Shown piece by piece: positions 50,534 to 59,141 of a DNA stretch of 64,000 bases. The stretch covers positions 1 to 64,000 of the forward strand of contig NZ_JARVWP010000002.1 of NCBI RefSeq assembly GCF_029846235.1, given 5' to 3'. Every line of letters starts with the position of its first letter. The first letter of the stretch is position 1. A program made the position numbers and the translations under genes. The notes beneath the pieces were generated by a model. That model was not told the origin of the DNA. It searched no databases and worked only from the letters and a program-made list of their open reading frames with translations. This DNA is from Bradyrhizobium sp. CER78 (GTDB lineage: Bacteria; Pseudomonadota; Alphaproteobacteria; Rhizobiales; Xanthobacteraceae).

Positions 50534-50763
50534 GTCTTTAGCCTTAGCCTGAACTGTGGGCCTTTCAATACGCCCATAGGGCATGCAATTCCGGCAGTGC
50601 TCGCCGACTTGCGCTTGGCGCGACGACACGCTTAACGTCGCGCGCTAGAGCGGGATCCGGAAGAGGCGAACCGGCTTTCGAACGGTCATGCTCAACTGAA
50701 ATGACGGGATGATGCGATTGCTTCCAAATCGCTTCATCATCGAAGAAACCTGTCGAGACCTTG

Positions 50764-52284
50764 ATGACCCGCATTGCCGTTGGCGGCTTCCTGCACGAGA
50801 CCAACACCTTCGCGCCGACGAAGGCAACCTATGACGACTTCGTGCATGGCGGCGGCTGGCCGTCCATGACGCACGGCGCCGACGTGCTCAAGGTCATGCG
50901 CAAGATCAATGTCGGCCTCGCCGGGTTCGTCGAGGCCGCTGAAGCCAACGGCTGGGAGCTGGTGCCGACGATTTTCGCCGCGGCGAGCCCGTCGGCGCAT
51001 GTCAGCAAGGATGCGTTCGAGCGGATCGTGACCGAGATGGTCGACGGCATTGTCGCGGCCGGGCCGGTCGATGCGGTCTATCTCGACCTGCACGGCGCCA
51101 TGGTCACCGAGCATCATGACGACGGCGAGGGCGAAACGCTGGCGCGCGTGCGCAAGGCGATCGGCAACGATTTGCCGCTGGTGGTGAGCCTCGATCTGCA
51201 CGCGAACGTCTCGCCCAAGATGATCGAACATGCCGATGCGCTGATCGCCTACCGTACCTATCCGCATGTCGACATGGCCGACACCGGCCGCGCCTGCGCG
51301 CGGCATCTGGCGCTGATGCTCAAGTCCGGGCAGCGCTTTGCAAAAGCATTCCGGCAATTGCCGTTCCTGATCCCGATCAGCTGGCAATGCACCAACGACC
51401 AGCCGACCAAGGGCATCTATCAGAAGCTCGCCGCGCTGGAGAGCGACGCGGTGCCGACGCTGTCGTTTGCGCCGGGCTTCCCGGCGGCCGATTTCAGGGA
51501 TTGCGGGCCGAGCGTGTTCGCCTACGGCCGAACGCAGGCCGATGCGGATGCCGCCGCCGACAACGTCGTCGCCCTGGTCGAGAGCCATGAGGACGATTTC
51601 GACGGCCGGATCTATTCGCCTGATGAAGGCGTGCAGCTGGCGATGCAACTGGCGAAGTCGGCCAGCAAGCCGATCATCATCGCCGACACCCAGGACAATC
51701 CCGGCGCCGGCGGCGATTCCGACACCACGGGCATGCTGCGCGCGCTGGTGCGCAACCGAGCGAGCGCCGCAACCGGCGTGATCTACGACCCGCAATCGGC
51801 CAAGGCCGCGCATGCGGCCGGCGTCGGGGCATCGGTCACGCTCGAACTCGGCGGCAAGTCCGGCATTCCCGGCGACGCACCCTACCGGGAGACTTTCGTT
51901 GTCGAGCAACTGTCGGATGGCAAATTCGTCGCGCCCGGCCCCTATTTCGGCGGCCGCGACATGGATATGGGACCCTCGGCCTGCCTGCGGGTCGGCGACG
52001 TCCGCGTCGTCGTCGGCTCCTACAAGGCCCAGCTTGCTGATCAGTCGATGTACCGCTATGTCGGCATCGAGCCGACCGCGCAGAAGATCCTGGTCAACAA
52101 GAGCTCGGTGCATTTCCGCGCCGATTTCGAACCGATCGCGGAGAAACTGCTGATCTGCGCCGCGCCCGGCGCAATGCCGGCCGACACCGCCACACTGCCG
52201 TGGAAACATTTGCGTCCCGGCATTCGTATCAAGCCTAACGGCCCCACTTTCACACCCACCTCCCCATCACGCACAAACGGATAG
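50764..52284 (+). CDS. M81 family metallopeptidase (MlrC-like)
   Basis: 506 residues from the ATG at 50764, with a TTG just before at 50761. It has the MlrC/DUF1485 marks AVGGFLHETNTFAP near the start, LDLHGAMV and LDLHANV (likely metal-His sites), ADTQDNPGAGGDSDTT in the middle and a C-terminal MlrC domain. MlrC was named from microcystin degradation, but family members occur widely and are thought to cut small peptides or process unusual amino acids; microcystin degradation is not implied here. It sits in the peptide-catabolism cluster, 7 bases before the next M20 gene. Confidence 0.9.
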   Translation: MTRIAVGGFLHETNTFAPTKATYDDFVHGGGWPSMTHGADVLKVMRKINVGLAGFVEAAEANGWELVPTIFAAASPSAHVSKDAFERIVTEMVDGIVAAGPVDAVYLDLHGAMVTEHHDDGEGETLARVRKAIGNDLPLVVSLDLHANVSPKMIEHADALIAYRTYPHVDMADTGRACARHLALMLKSGQRFAKAFRQLPFLIPISWQCTNDQPTKGIYQKLAALESDAVPTLSFAPGFPAADFRDCGPSVFAYGRTQADADAAADNVVALVESHEDDFDGRIYSPDEGVQLAMQLAKSASKPIIIADTQDNPGAGGDSDTTGMLRALVRNRASAATGVIYDPQSAKAAHAAGVGASVTLELGGKSGIPGDAPYRETFVVEQLSDGKFVAPGPYFGGRDMDMGPSACLRVGDVRVVVGSYKAQLADQSMYRYVGIEPTAQKILVNKSSVHFRADFEPIAEKLLICAAPGAMPADTATLPWKHLRPGIRIKPNGPTFTPTSPSRTNG

Positions 52285-52290
52285 AGAGCC

Positions 52291-53463
52291 ATGCCGACCA
52301 TTGAGCGCATCGACAGTTTTGCCGACGAACTCACCGCCATCAGACGGGATCTGCATGCGCATCCCGAGATCGGCTTCGAGGAGGTCCGCACGTCAGGCAT
52401 CGTCGCCGAGAAGCTGACGAGCTGGGGCATCGAGGTGCATCGCGGCCTAGGCGGCACCGGCGTGGTCGGCGTGCTCAAGGGCAAGGGCAACGGCACCAGG
52501 AAGATCGGCCTGCGCGCCGACATGGACGCGCTGCCGATGGAGGAGAACACCAATCTGAAGTGGCGTTCGACCATCCCCGGCCGCTTCCACGGCTGCGGCC
52601 ATGACGGTCACACCACGATGCTGCTCGGCTCGGCGCGCTATCTCGCCGAAACCCGCAATTTCGACGGCACCGTGCATTTCATCTTCCAGCCGGCCGAGGA
52701 AGGCCTCGGCGGCGCCCGCGCCATGATCAAGGACGGCCTGTTCAAGCAGTTCCCCTGCGACGAGGTCTACGGCCTGCACAACGCGCCCGACCTGAACCAT
52801 GGCGAGATCGCGATCCTCCCGGGCCCGGCAATGGCCGCAGCCGACTTCTTCGACATCAGGATCCAGGGCTATGGCGCCCATGGCGCGATGCCGGAGCGCT
52901 CCAAGGACGCGGTCGTGATCGCAATGACGCTCGGACAGGCGCTGCAGTCGATCGTCAGCCGCAACGTCGATCCGCTGCAGGCAGCGGTGCTGTCGATCAC
53001 CCAGATCCATTCCGGTTCGGCCTACAACGTCATTCCCGGGGATGCCTGGATGTGCGGCACGGTGCGCTGCTTCTCCGAGGAGATCCGCGCGCTGATCCGC
53101 AAGCGCATGCGCGAGATCTGCGCCGGCTTTGCCGCCGCGTATGAAGCTGAAATCTCGGTCGAGATCCGCGACGGCTTCAGCGTGCTGGTCAACCAGGAAG
53201 AGCAGTCCCGCGTGGTCGAGGAAGTCGCGCGCACCGTGGTCGATCCGGCCAAGGTGATCACCCGCTCGACGCCCAAGATGGGCAGCGAGGATTTCGCCGA
53301 CATGATGCAGGCCGTTCCCGGTGCGTATTTCTGGGTCGGCCATGACGGTTCAGTGCCCGTGCACAATCCCGGTTACGTTCTCGACGACAAGATCCTCCCG
53401 ATCGGCGCCAGCATGTTCGCCCGTATCATCGAGAAACGCATGCCGGCAGGTGCGCATGCATAA
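52291..53463 (+). CDS. M20 family amidohydrolase (hippurate hydrolase-like)
   Basis: 390 residues of the HipO/AmhX-type M20D family. DLHAHPEIGFEE at the N-terminus, GLRADMDALPM, FHGCGHDGHTTMLLG, IFQPAEEGLGGA (Glu-Glu), and the late PKMGSEDFA with the metal residue. It hydrolyses N-acyl amino acids or short peptides. It overlaps the amidase gene by 8 bases downstream and follows the M81 gene by 6 bases, so the three are translationally coupled. Ribosome site AGAG before the ATG. A role in freeing amino acids from N-acyl or peptide conjugates is likely. Confidence 0.93.
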   Translation: MPTIERIDSFADELTAIRRDLHAHPEIGFEEVRTSGIVAEKLTSWGIEVHRGLGGTGVVGVLKGKGNGTRKIGLRADMDALPMEENTNLKWRSTIPGRFHGCGHDGHTTMLLGSARYLAETRNFDGTVHFIFQPAEEGLGGARAMIKDGLFKQFPCDEVYGLHNAPDLNHGEIAILPGPAMAAADFFDIRIQGYGAHGAMPERSKDAVVIAMTLGQALQSIVSRNVDPLQAAVLSITQIHSGSAYNVIPGDAWMCGTVRCFSEEIRALIRKRMREICAGFAAAYEAEISVEIRDGFSVLVNQEEQSRVVEEVARTVVDPAKVITRSTPKMGSEDFADMMQAVPGAYFWVGHDGSVPVHNPGYVLDDKILPIGASMFARIIEKRMPAGAHA

Positions 53464-54874
53464 GCCGAAAGGGGACGCCATCACGTCGCTGCACGATCTC
53501 TCCGCCGTCGACCTGCTCGCCGGCTATCGTGCCAAGCAGTTCTCGCCGTCCGAAGTGCTCGAGGAAATCATCTCCCAGGTCGCGACCTGGGAGCCGCACA
53601 TCAAGGCGCTGTATCTGTACGACCCCGACGGGGCGCGAAAGGTCGCCAAGGCCTCGACCGAACGCTGGCAGCAGGCCGAGCCTGCCGGCACGCTCGACGG
53701 CGTGCCCGTCACCATCAAGGACAACGTCGCGACCAAGGGCCAGCCGGTGCCGCTCGGCGCCGCCAGCGTCAAGCTCGCGCCCGCGGAGAAGGATGCGCCG
53801 CCCGCCGCGCGGCTGCGTGAAGCCGGCTGCGTGATCTTCTCCAAGACCACGATGCCGGATTACGGCATGCTGTCGTCGGGCCTGTCGTCATTCCATCCCC
53901 TCACCCGCAATCCCTGGGATGTCAGCAAGAACCCGGGCGGATCGAGCTCGGGCGCGGGCGCCGCCGGCGCTGCCGGCTACGGCCCGCTGCATCTCGGCAC
54001 CGACATCGGCGGCTCGGTGCGGCTGTCGGCCTCCTGGTGCGGCCTCGTCGCGCTGAAGCCGAGCCTCGGCCGCGTGCCGATCGATCCGCCCTATGTCGGC
54101 CGCGTCGCGGGGCCGATGACCCGCACCGTCGACGACGCCGCGCTGATGATGAGCGTGCTGTCGCGCCCCGATCGCCGCGACGGCATGAGCCTGCCGGCGC
54201 TCGAGGTGAACTGGAAAGCGCTGGAGAAGTCGCCGCGCAAGCTGCGCATCGGGCTGATGCTCGATGCCGGATCCGGCCAGAAGGTCGAGAAGGAGGTTCG
54301 CGAGGTCGTCGTCAAGGCGGCGAAGGCGTTCGAATCCGCCGGCGCTGTGATCACCGAGATCGACGGCATCCTCACGCCCGAGATGCTCGAAGGGCTCGAC
54401 AATTTCTGGCGTGCGCGGACCTGGGACGAGCTGTCGAAATTGTCTGAGGCCGATCGCAGCAAGACCCTGCCCTACATCCTCAACTGGGCCGAGGCCGGCG
54501 CAAAACTCTCCGGCGTCGACGTGGTGCGCGGCTTCAACCAGACGATGGCGATCCGCGCAGCCGCGGCAAAACTGTTCTGCGAGGTCGACTACGTGATCGC
54601 GCCGGTGTCGCCGGTGGTGAACTTCCCGGCGGAGTTCGCAGCACCGCTCAACGACCCGGCGAAGCCGTTCGAGCACATCTGCTTTACCGTGCCGTGGAAT
54701 ATGTCGGAGAACCCGGCACTCGCGATCAACGGCGGCTACGACAAGAAGGGCTTTCCGATCGGTGTCCAGATCATCGGCCGGCGCTTCGACGACATCGGTG
54801 TGCTCGGCATGGGCAAGGCGTTCGAAGGCCTGCGCGGCCCGCAAAAGCCGTGGCCGACACCGCCGAAGAAGTAG
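53456..54874 (+). CDS. Amidase signature family protein
   Basis: 472 residues from the ATG at 53456, which overlaps the end of the M20 gene. The amidase signature catalytic triad is visible: Lys in PVTIKDNVATKG, cis-Ser in GGSSSGAGAAGAAG, and the nucleophile Ser in GTDIGGSVRL. It hydrolyses amides, here likely a ring-opened or conjugated product of the pathway. It is followed by a strong hairpin at 54886-54923, so the operon 50764-54874 may end here. Start selected by the ribosome site GGCAGG and overlap. Confidence 0.93.
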   Translation: MHKPKGDAITSLHDLSAVDLLAGYRAKQFSPSEVLEEIISQVATWEPHIKALYLYDPDGARKVAKASTERWQQAEPAGTLDGVPVTIKDNVATKGQPVPLGAASVKLAPAEKDAPPAARLREAGCVIFSKTTMPDYGMLSSGLSSFHPLTRNPWDVSKNPGGSSSGAGAAGAAGYGPLHLGTDIGGSVRLSASWCGLVALKPSLGRVPIDPPYVGRVAGPMTRTVDDAALMMSVLSRPDRRDGMSLPALEVNWKALEKSPRKLRIGLMLDAGSGQKVEKEVREVVVKAAKAFESAGAVITEIDGILTPEMLEGLDNFWRARTWDELSKLSEADRSKTLPYILNWAEAGAKLSGVDVVRGFNQTMAIRAAAAKLFCEVDYVIAPVSPVVNFPAEFAAPLNDPAKPFEHICFTVPWNMSENPALAINGGYDKKGFPIGVQIIGRRFDDIGVLGMGKAFEGLRGPQKPWPTPPKK

Positions 54875-54885
54875 CGCCTCAACGC

Positions 54886-54929
54886 AAGTCGGATGCGCGG
54901 AGCTCAGCCTGCGCATCCGACTTCTTCAC
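54886..54929 (+). terminator. Intrinsic terminator after the amidase gene
   Basis: Perfect 13-bp arms AAGTCGGATGCGC (54886-54898) and GCGCATCCGACTT (54911-54923), 12-base loop, then CTTCAC. It starts 11 bases after the stop codon on the plus strand. Confidence 0.7.
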
Positions 54930-55009
54930 AAGGGATGATTGCCGGGTTAACTGAATGGAGACGCGCGCCAGCGCCGTTCATTCAAGAAAACCGAGAGGAA
55001 ATCATCCCC

Positions 55010-55900
55010 ATGGCGTATGAGACGATCAAGTACGAGGTCGCCGAGCAGATCCTGACCATCACGCTGAACCGGCCCGACAAGCTCAACGCCTTCAACGCCA
55101 CGATGCAGCAGGAGCTGATCGACGCGTTCGACAAGGCCGACAAGGACGACGACGTCAGGGCGATCATCGTGACCGGCGAAGGCCGCGGCTTCTGCGCCGG
55201 CGCCGACCTCTCCTCCGGTGCCAACACCTTCGACCGCGATGCGCGCCGCGGCCCGGTCAAGCGCAATGCCGACGGCAGCGTCGACTACAGCGATCCGCAG
55301 GTGCGCGACGGCGGCGGTCAGGTGACACTGCGCATCTTCAAATGCCTGAAGCCTGTCATCGCCGCGGTGAACGGTCCGGCGGTCGGGATCGGCGTTACCA
55401 TGCAGCTCGCGATGGATATCCGCATCGCGTCCGAAGCCGCGCGCTTCGGCTTCGTGTTCTCCCAGCGCGGCATCGTGCCGGAGGCCGCCTCGAGCTGGTT
55501 CCTGCCGCGCATCGTCGGCATCTCGCAGGCGCTGGAGTGGTGCTACTCGGGCCGCGTGTTCCCGGCGCAGGAGGCGCTCGCCGGCCGGCTGGTCAGCAAG
55601 GTGGTGCCGCCGGACGAGCTGCTGCCGACCGCGCGTGCGCTCGCCAAGGAGTTCGCGGCCAAGACCGCGCCGGTGTCGGTTGCGCTGATCCGCCAGATGA
55701 TGTGGCGCATGATGGGCGCCGACGATCCGATGGAGGCGCACAAGGTCGACAGCCGCGGCATCTATGCCCGCGGTCGCTCCGACGACGTCAAGGAAGGCGT
55801 GGTGTCGTTCCTGGAGAAGCGTCCGGCGCAGTTCAAGAACAAGGTCTCGTCGGATATGCCCGACTATTTCCCGTGGTGGCAAGAGCGCGACTATAAGTGA
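55010..55900 (+). CDS. Enoyl-CoA hydratase/isomerase family protein
   Basis: 296 residues from the ATG at 55010 (ribosome site GAGAGGAAA). Crotonase marks: RGFCAGADLSSGA forming the first oxyanion Gly, and AVNGPAVGIGVTMQLA the second; the later GIVPEAASSWFLPRIVG has the Glu equivalent of the catalytic glutamate. Hydrates or isomerises an enoyl-CoA in beta-oxidation or a degradative pathway. Its stop overlaps the next gene's GTG start (GTGA), so they are coupled. Relation to the peptide cluster is not shown. Confidence 0.92.
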   Translation: MAYETIKYEVAEQILTITLNRPDKLNAFNATMQQELIDAFDKADKDDDVRAIIVTGEGRGFCAGADLSSGANTFDRDARRGPVKRNADGSVDYSDPQVRDGGGQVTLRIFKCLKPVIAAVNGPAVGIGVTMQLAMDIRIASEAARFGFVFSQRGIVPEAASSWFLPRIVGISQALEWCYSGRVFPAQEALAGRLVSKVVPPDELLPTARALAKEFAAKTAPVSVALIRQMMWRMMGADDPMEAHKVDSRGIYARGRSDDVKEGVVSFLEKRPAQFKNKVSSDMPDYFPWWQERDYK

Positions 55901-56571
55901 ACGAACGGCGTCAAGCGGCGTCCAGATCTGACGGCGTCGTCCTGCTGCATGGCATCAGCCGGACGGCGCGCTCGTTTCGCAGGATGGAGCAGGCACTCAG
56001 CGATGCCGGCTTTGCCACCCTCAATCTCGACTATGACAGCCGGCGCAAGCCACTCGATGCGCTGGCCGAGGACATCCATCCCTCGCTGGATCCCTTCGCA
56101 AAGAGCCTCGACGGCTCCGTGCATTTCGTCTGCCACTCGATGGGCGGGCTACTGGCCCGCGTCTATCTGGCAAGACATCGACCCTCGCGGATCGGCCGCG
56201 TCGTGATGCTGGGCACGCCGAACGGCGGCAGCGAGATCGCCGACCGCCTGAAGAACCTAGCCGCCTATCGCGCCTACTTCGGCCCGGCCGGCCAGCAGCT
56301 CGTCACTCGCCGCGATGCCGCGACCAGCGCGCTGCTGCCCACAATCGACTATGAGGCTGGCATCATCGCCGGCAACCGCTCGGTCTATCCGATCACCTCC
56401 ATGGCCCTGCCGCGGCCGCACGACGGAAGGGTGTCGGTCGCCAACACCAGGCTCGACGGCATGGCCGATCACATCGTGATCCGCACCTCGCATCCCTGGC
56501 TGGTGCGAAACCGGGAAGTAATCGAGCAGACGATTGCGTTTCTGCGGGATGGACGATTCGCCAAAGCGTAG
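55897..56571 (+). CDS. Alpha/beta hydrolase, lipase-like
   Basis: 224 residues with a GTG start at 55897 that overlaps the preceding stop. It has VVLLHGISRTARSF (oxyanion), then VCHSMGGLLARVYL with nucleophile Ser in HSMGG, and ends with ADHIVIRTSHPWL carrying the catalytic His. Resembles bacterial triacylglycerol lipase or esterase LipA-like proteins; no signal peptide, so it is cytoplasmic. The stop codon TAG lies inside a family A repeat that begins 4 bases before the end of the gene. Confidence 0.87.
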   Translation: MNERRQAASRSDGVVLLHGISRTARSFRRMEQALSDAGFATLNLDYDSRRKPLDALAEDIHPSLDPFAKSLDGSVHFVCHSMGGLLARVYLARHRPSRIGRVVMLGTPNGGSEIADRLKNLAAYRAYFGPAGQQLVTRRDAATSALLPTIDYEAGIIAGNRSVYPITSMALPRPHDGRVSVANTRLDGMADHIVIRTSHPWLVRNREVIEQTIAFLRDGRFAKA

Positions 56572-56647
56572 GGTGGATTAGCGGAGCGTAATCCACCGCT
56601 TCTCGGCGATAGGCGGCGGGTTACGCCTTCGGCTAACCCGCCCTACG
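56567..56647. repeat. Dispersed repeat family A, copy 4
   Basis: CGTAGGGTGGATTAGCGGAG at the left and CTAACCCGCCCTACG at the right. The stop codon of the hydrolase gene (TAG at 56569-56571) lies inside the left arm, and the minus-strand quinone oxidoreductase ends just beyond it. So it spans the gap between two convergent genes. Confidence 0.8.
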
Positions 56648-56652
56648 CACCT

Positions 56653-57627
56653 TCATCGGGTCATCAGCGCCACGCGGCCGATCGCCTTGCGCTCGATCAA
56701 CAGCCGCATCGCTTTCGCGTAGTCTTCCAGCGGCAACCGGTGCGAGATATTCGGCCGCACCCGGCCCGCCTCGGCCCATTCGCTCAGCGCCTTGAACCTG
56801 ACCTCGCCGAGCGCGGGATCCTTGCGCACCGCCTCGCCGGCGCGCACGCCGAGCACGCTCGCGCCCTTGATCATCAACAGATTGGTGCGGGCGAGGCCGA
56901 TGCCGCCGGTGAAGCCGACGACGAGAATTCGTGCGCCCCAGTTGATGCAGCGCATCGAGTTCTCGAACACTTCTCCACCAACCGGATCGAATACGACATC
57001 CGCGCCGCGTCCGTCGGTGAGACGTTTCACCGCATCGCGGAACGGCTCGCGTTCATAGAGCACGAGATGATCCGCGCCGCGCGCCTTGGCGATCGTAAGC
57101 TTCTCCTCGGATGAGGCTGCCGCGATCACGGTGGCGCCGAGCAGCTTGCCGATCTCGACCGCGGCAAGCCCGACGCCGCCGCCGGCCCCATGCACCAGCA
57201 ACACCTCGCCCGGCTTGATCTGCCCGCGGTCGATCAGCGCGTGATAGGCCGTGCCGTGCGCGGCAAGGAAGGTCGCGCCTTCCGCGTAGTCGAAGGTCGA
57301 CGGCACCGGCACGAGCTGCGCCGGCACAGCGACCGTCTCGTCGCAATAGGCGCCGAAGCGCATCTTGACGATCACCTTGTCGCCGACCGCGACACCGGCA
57401 GCGTCTTTGACCTCGACGACATCGCCGGCGGCTTCCGAGCCCGGTGTGAACGGCAGCGGCGGCTTGAGCTGGTACTCACCGGCGGCCATCAGGATGTCGG
57501 GGAAATTGATCCCGGCGGCACGGATCGCAACACGCACCTGCCCCGGCTGCAATGGCACCGAAGCAAAATTCTCGAGCTGAAGACGCTCGGGCGGTCCGAG
57601 CTCGCGGCAAACAACGGCTTTCGGCAT
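56653..57627 (-). CDS. NADPH:quinone oxidoreductase (MDR family)
   Basis: 324 residues, zinc-free medium-chain reductase. VRVAIRAAGINFPDILMAAGEY near the start is typical of quinone oxidoreductases, and VHGAGGGVGLAAVEIGKLLGA is the NADPH motif. It reduces quinones or enones and often protects from electrophiles. Its start codon overlaps the stop of the upstream isomerase gene by one base, so they are co-translated. It is convergent with the lipase-like gene. Confidence 0.92.
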   Translation of the reverse strand: MPKAVVCRELGPPERLQLENFASVPLQPGQVRVAIRAAGINFPDILMAAGEYQLKPPLPFTPGSEAAGDVVEVKDAAGVAVGDKVIVKMRFGAYCDETVAVPAQLVPVPSTFDYAEGATFLAAHGTAYHALIDRGQIKPGEVLLVHGAGGGVGLAAVEIGKLLGATVIAAASSEEKLTIAKARGADHLVLYEREPFRDAVKRLTDGRGADVVFDPVGGEVFENSMRCINWGARILVVGFTGGIGLARTNLLMIKGASVLGVRAGEAVRKDPALGEVRFKALSEWAEAGRVRPNISHRLPLEDYAKAMRLLIERKAIGRVALMTR

Positions 57628-58238
57628 CAGGCAGCCCGCGCCTTGAGACGGGCCAGCGCCTCGCGGATCAGCGGCAGGCGGTCGTTGCCGAAATACATAT
57701 CGGTCTTGTCGAGATAGATCGTGGGCGAGCCGAAGCCGCCGCGCGCCATCACCTCCTCGGTGTTGGCCTTGAGCTGATCCTTGATGGCCTGGTCGCCGAT
57801 GCCGGCCAGGAATTTTGCCGGATCGATCCCGAGCTTGCTGCAGATCTCGGTTAGCACGGCATCCTGCGAGATGTCCTTGTCATCACCCCAATAGGCCTCG
57901 AACACCGCGCGCGCGAACGGCACCATCTTTTCGTTGCCGAGCCAGATGCAGCCGCGCATCGCCTTGACGCTGTTCACCGGAAACACGCTCGGCGGCATCT
58001 TGATCGCAAGACCGGCCGAGCGTGCCCAGTCGGCAAGATCCTTCTTCATGTAGCGCGCCTTCAACGGCACCGGCTTCTCGCGCTGCGCGTAAACCGACGG
58101 ATTGACGGTGTTGAAGATGCCGCCGACCAGGATCGGCCGCCAGGTGATCTCGGCGCCAAACTCCTTCGCCAGCGGCTGGATGTTGTGCCAGGCGAGGTAA
58201 GTCCACGGACTGGAACAGTCGAAGAAGAATTCGATCAT
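57627..58238 (-). CDS. 2-hydroxychromene-2-carboxylate isomerase family (DsbA/GST-kappa fold)
   Basis: 203 residues. FFDCSSPWTYLA at the start has the Ser-Pro that binds glutathione in GST-kappa/HCCA isomerases; WRPILVGGIFN follows; FGSPTIYLDKTDMYFGNDRLPL is the family ending. It uses glutathione to isomerise aromatic ring-cleavage products (in naphthalene-type pathways), or acts as a GST-kappa. Operon with the quinone oxidoreductase downstream. Start at 58238 follows AAGGGAAAC. Confidence 0.92.
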   Translation of the reverse strand: MIEFFFDCSSPWTYLAWHNIQPLAKEFGAEITWRPILVGGIFNTVNPSVYAQREKPVPLKARYMKKDLADWARSAGLAIKMPPSVFPVNSVKAMRGCIWLGNEKMVPFARAVFEAYWGDDKDISQDAVLTEICSKLGIDPAKFLAGIGDQAIKDQLKANTEEVMARGGFGSPTIYLDKTDMYFGNDRLPLIREALARLKARAA

Positions 58239-58269
58239 TGGCGTTTCCCTTTGTCTTTTCCACGCTCAT

Positions 58270-58335
58270 TCTCGTCATTCCGGGATGCGCCGCAAGGCGG
58301 AGAGCTCGCGACCGTGTCGCGCCGCGGAATAACGG
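58270..58335. repeat. Degenerate palindromic element (family B-like)
   Basis: GTCATTCCGGGATGCGCCGCAAGGCGG begins like the family B left arm, but the central palindrome is missing and the right end reads CGCCGCGGAATAACG, like a damaged form of the family B right arm. It lies between the isomerase and GST genes. Confidence 0.45.
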
Positions 58336-58338
58336 ACA

Positions 58339-59043
58339 CTATTTTTTGTCGACCAGCTCCTTCGCACGCTGGCCGAACATGTTCTTGCGTGATTCCTCGT
58401 CGAACGGCTCCTTGACGAATTTTCCGATCGCAAGTCCCGCCTGCACCTGCGGGCGCGCGCGCACGGTGGCGTACCAGCGCTTGATGTTCGGGTAGTCGTC
58501 GAGGGTGAAGCCCTGCGCCTTGTGGGTCATGGTCCAGGGGAAGCAGGCGATGTCGGCAATCGAATAGTCGGGACCTGCGACATAGGCGCCGGTCTTGCCG
58601 AGCTGGCGGTCGAGCACGCCATAGAGCCGCGCCGTCTCGTCGCGGTAGCGCTCGATCGCGTAGGGAATCTTCTCGGCCGCATAGAGCGCGAAATGGCCGT
58701 GCTGGCCGAGCATCGGGCCGAGGCCGCCCATCTGCCACATCACCCATTGGATGACGTTCGACCGCGCACGCAACTCCCTGGACAGGAAACGACCGGTCTT
58801 GTCGGCGAGATAGATCAGGATCGCGCCGGTCTCGAACACCGAGAACGGCCCGCCGCCGTCGGCAGGCGCATGGTCGACGATCGCGGGGATCCGGTTGTTC
58901 GGGCTGATCGCCAGGAATTCGGACCTAAACTGCTCGCCGGCGCGGATGTTCACCGGGATCACCGTGTACGGGAGCCCCAGTTCCTCCAGCATGATCGAGA
59001 TCTTCCAGCCGTTCGGCGTCGGCGCGTAGTGCAGATCGATCAT
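58339..59043 (-). CDS. Glutathione S-transferase family protein
   Basis: 234 residues with the YfcG/Ure2p-like thioredoxin-fold N-terminus: LHYAPTPNGWKISIMLEELGL, GEQFRSEFLAISPNNRIPAIVD (cis-Pro region) and ETGAILIYLADKTG with Glu-Thr for glutathione. C-terminal helical domain follows. It conjugates or reduces electrophiles or disulfides with glutathione. Next to two other genes of glutathione/quinone type, suggesting a detoxification cluster. Starts at 59043 with the family N-terminus MIDLHYAPT. Confidence 0.92.
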   Translation of the reverse strand: MIDLHYAPTPNGWKISIMLEELGLPYTVIPVNIRAGEQFRSEFLAISPNNRIPAIVDHAPADGGGPFSVFETGAILIYLADKTGRFLSRELRARSNVIQWVMWQMGGLGPMLGQHGHFALYAAEKIPYAIERYRDETARLYGVLDRQLGKTGAYVAGPDYSIADIACFPWTMTHKAQGFTLDDYPNIKRWYATVRARPQVQAGLAIGKFVKEPFDEESRKNMFGQRAKELVDKK

Positions 59044-59141
59044 CGGCGTCTATTCCCCATCACAAAGACTTTTGTTGTTCTGTACGTCCACTCTAGGACA
59101 TGGCACACAGGCGCTCAATCAGAACCCATCGGGAGGCACCC

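Noticed and set aside
50764..52284. Microcystin degradation (mlr) cluster
   Set aside because: Only an MlrC-like protein is present; no mlrA, mlrB or mlrD homolog is seen and the family is widespread.
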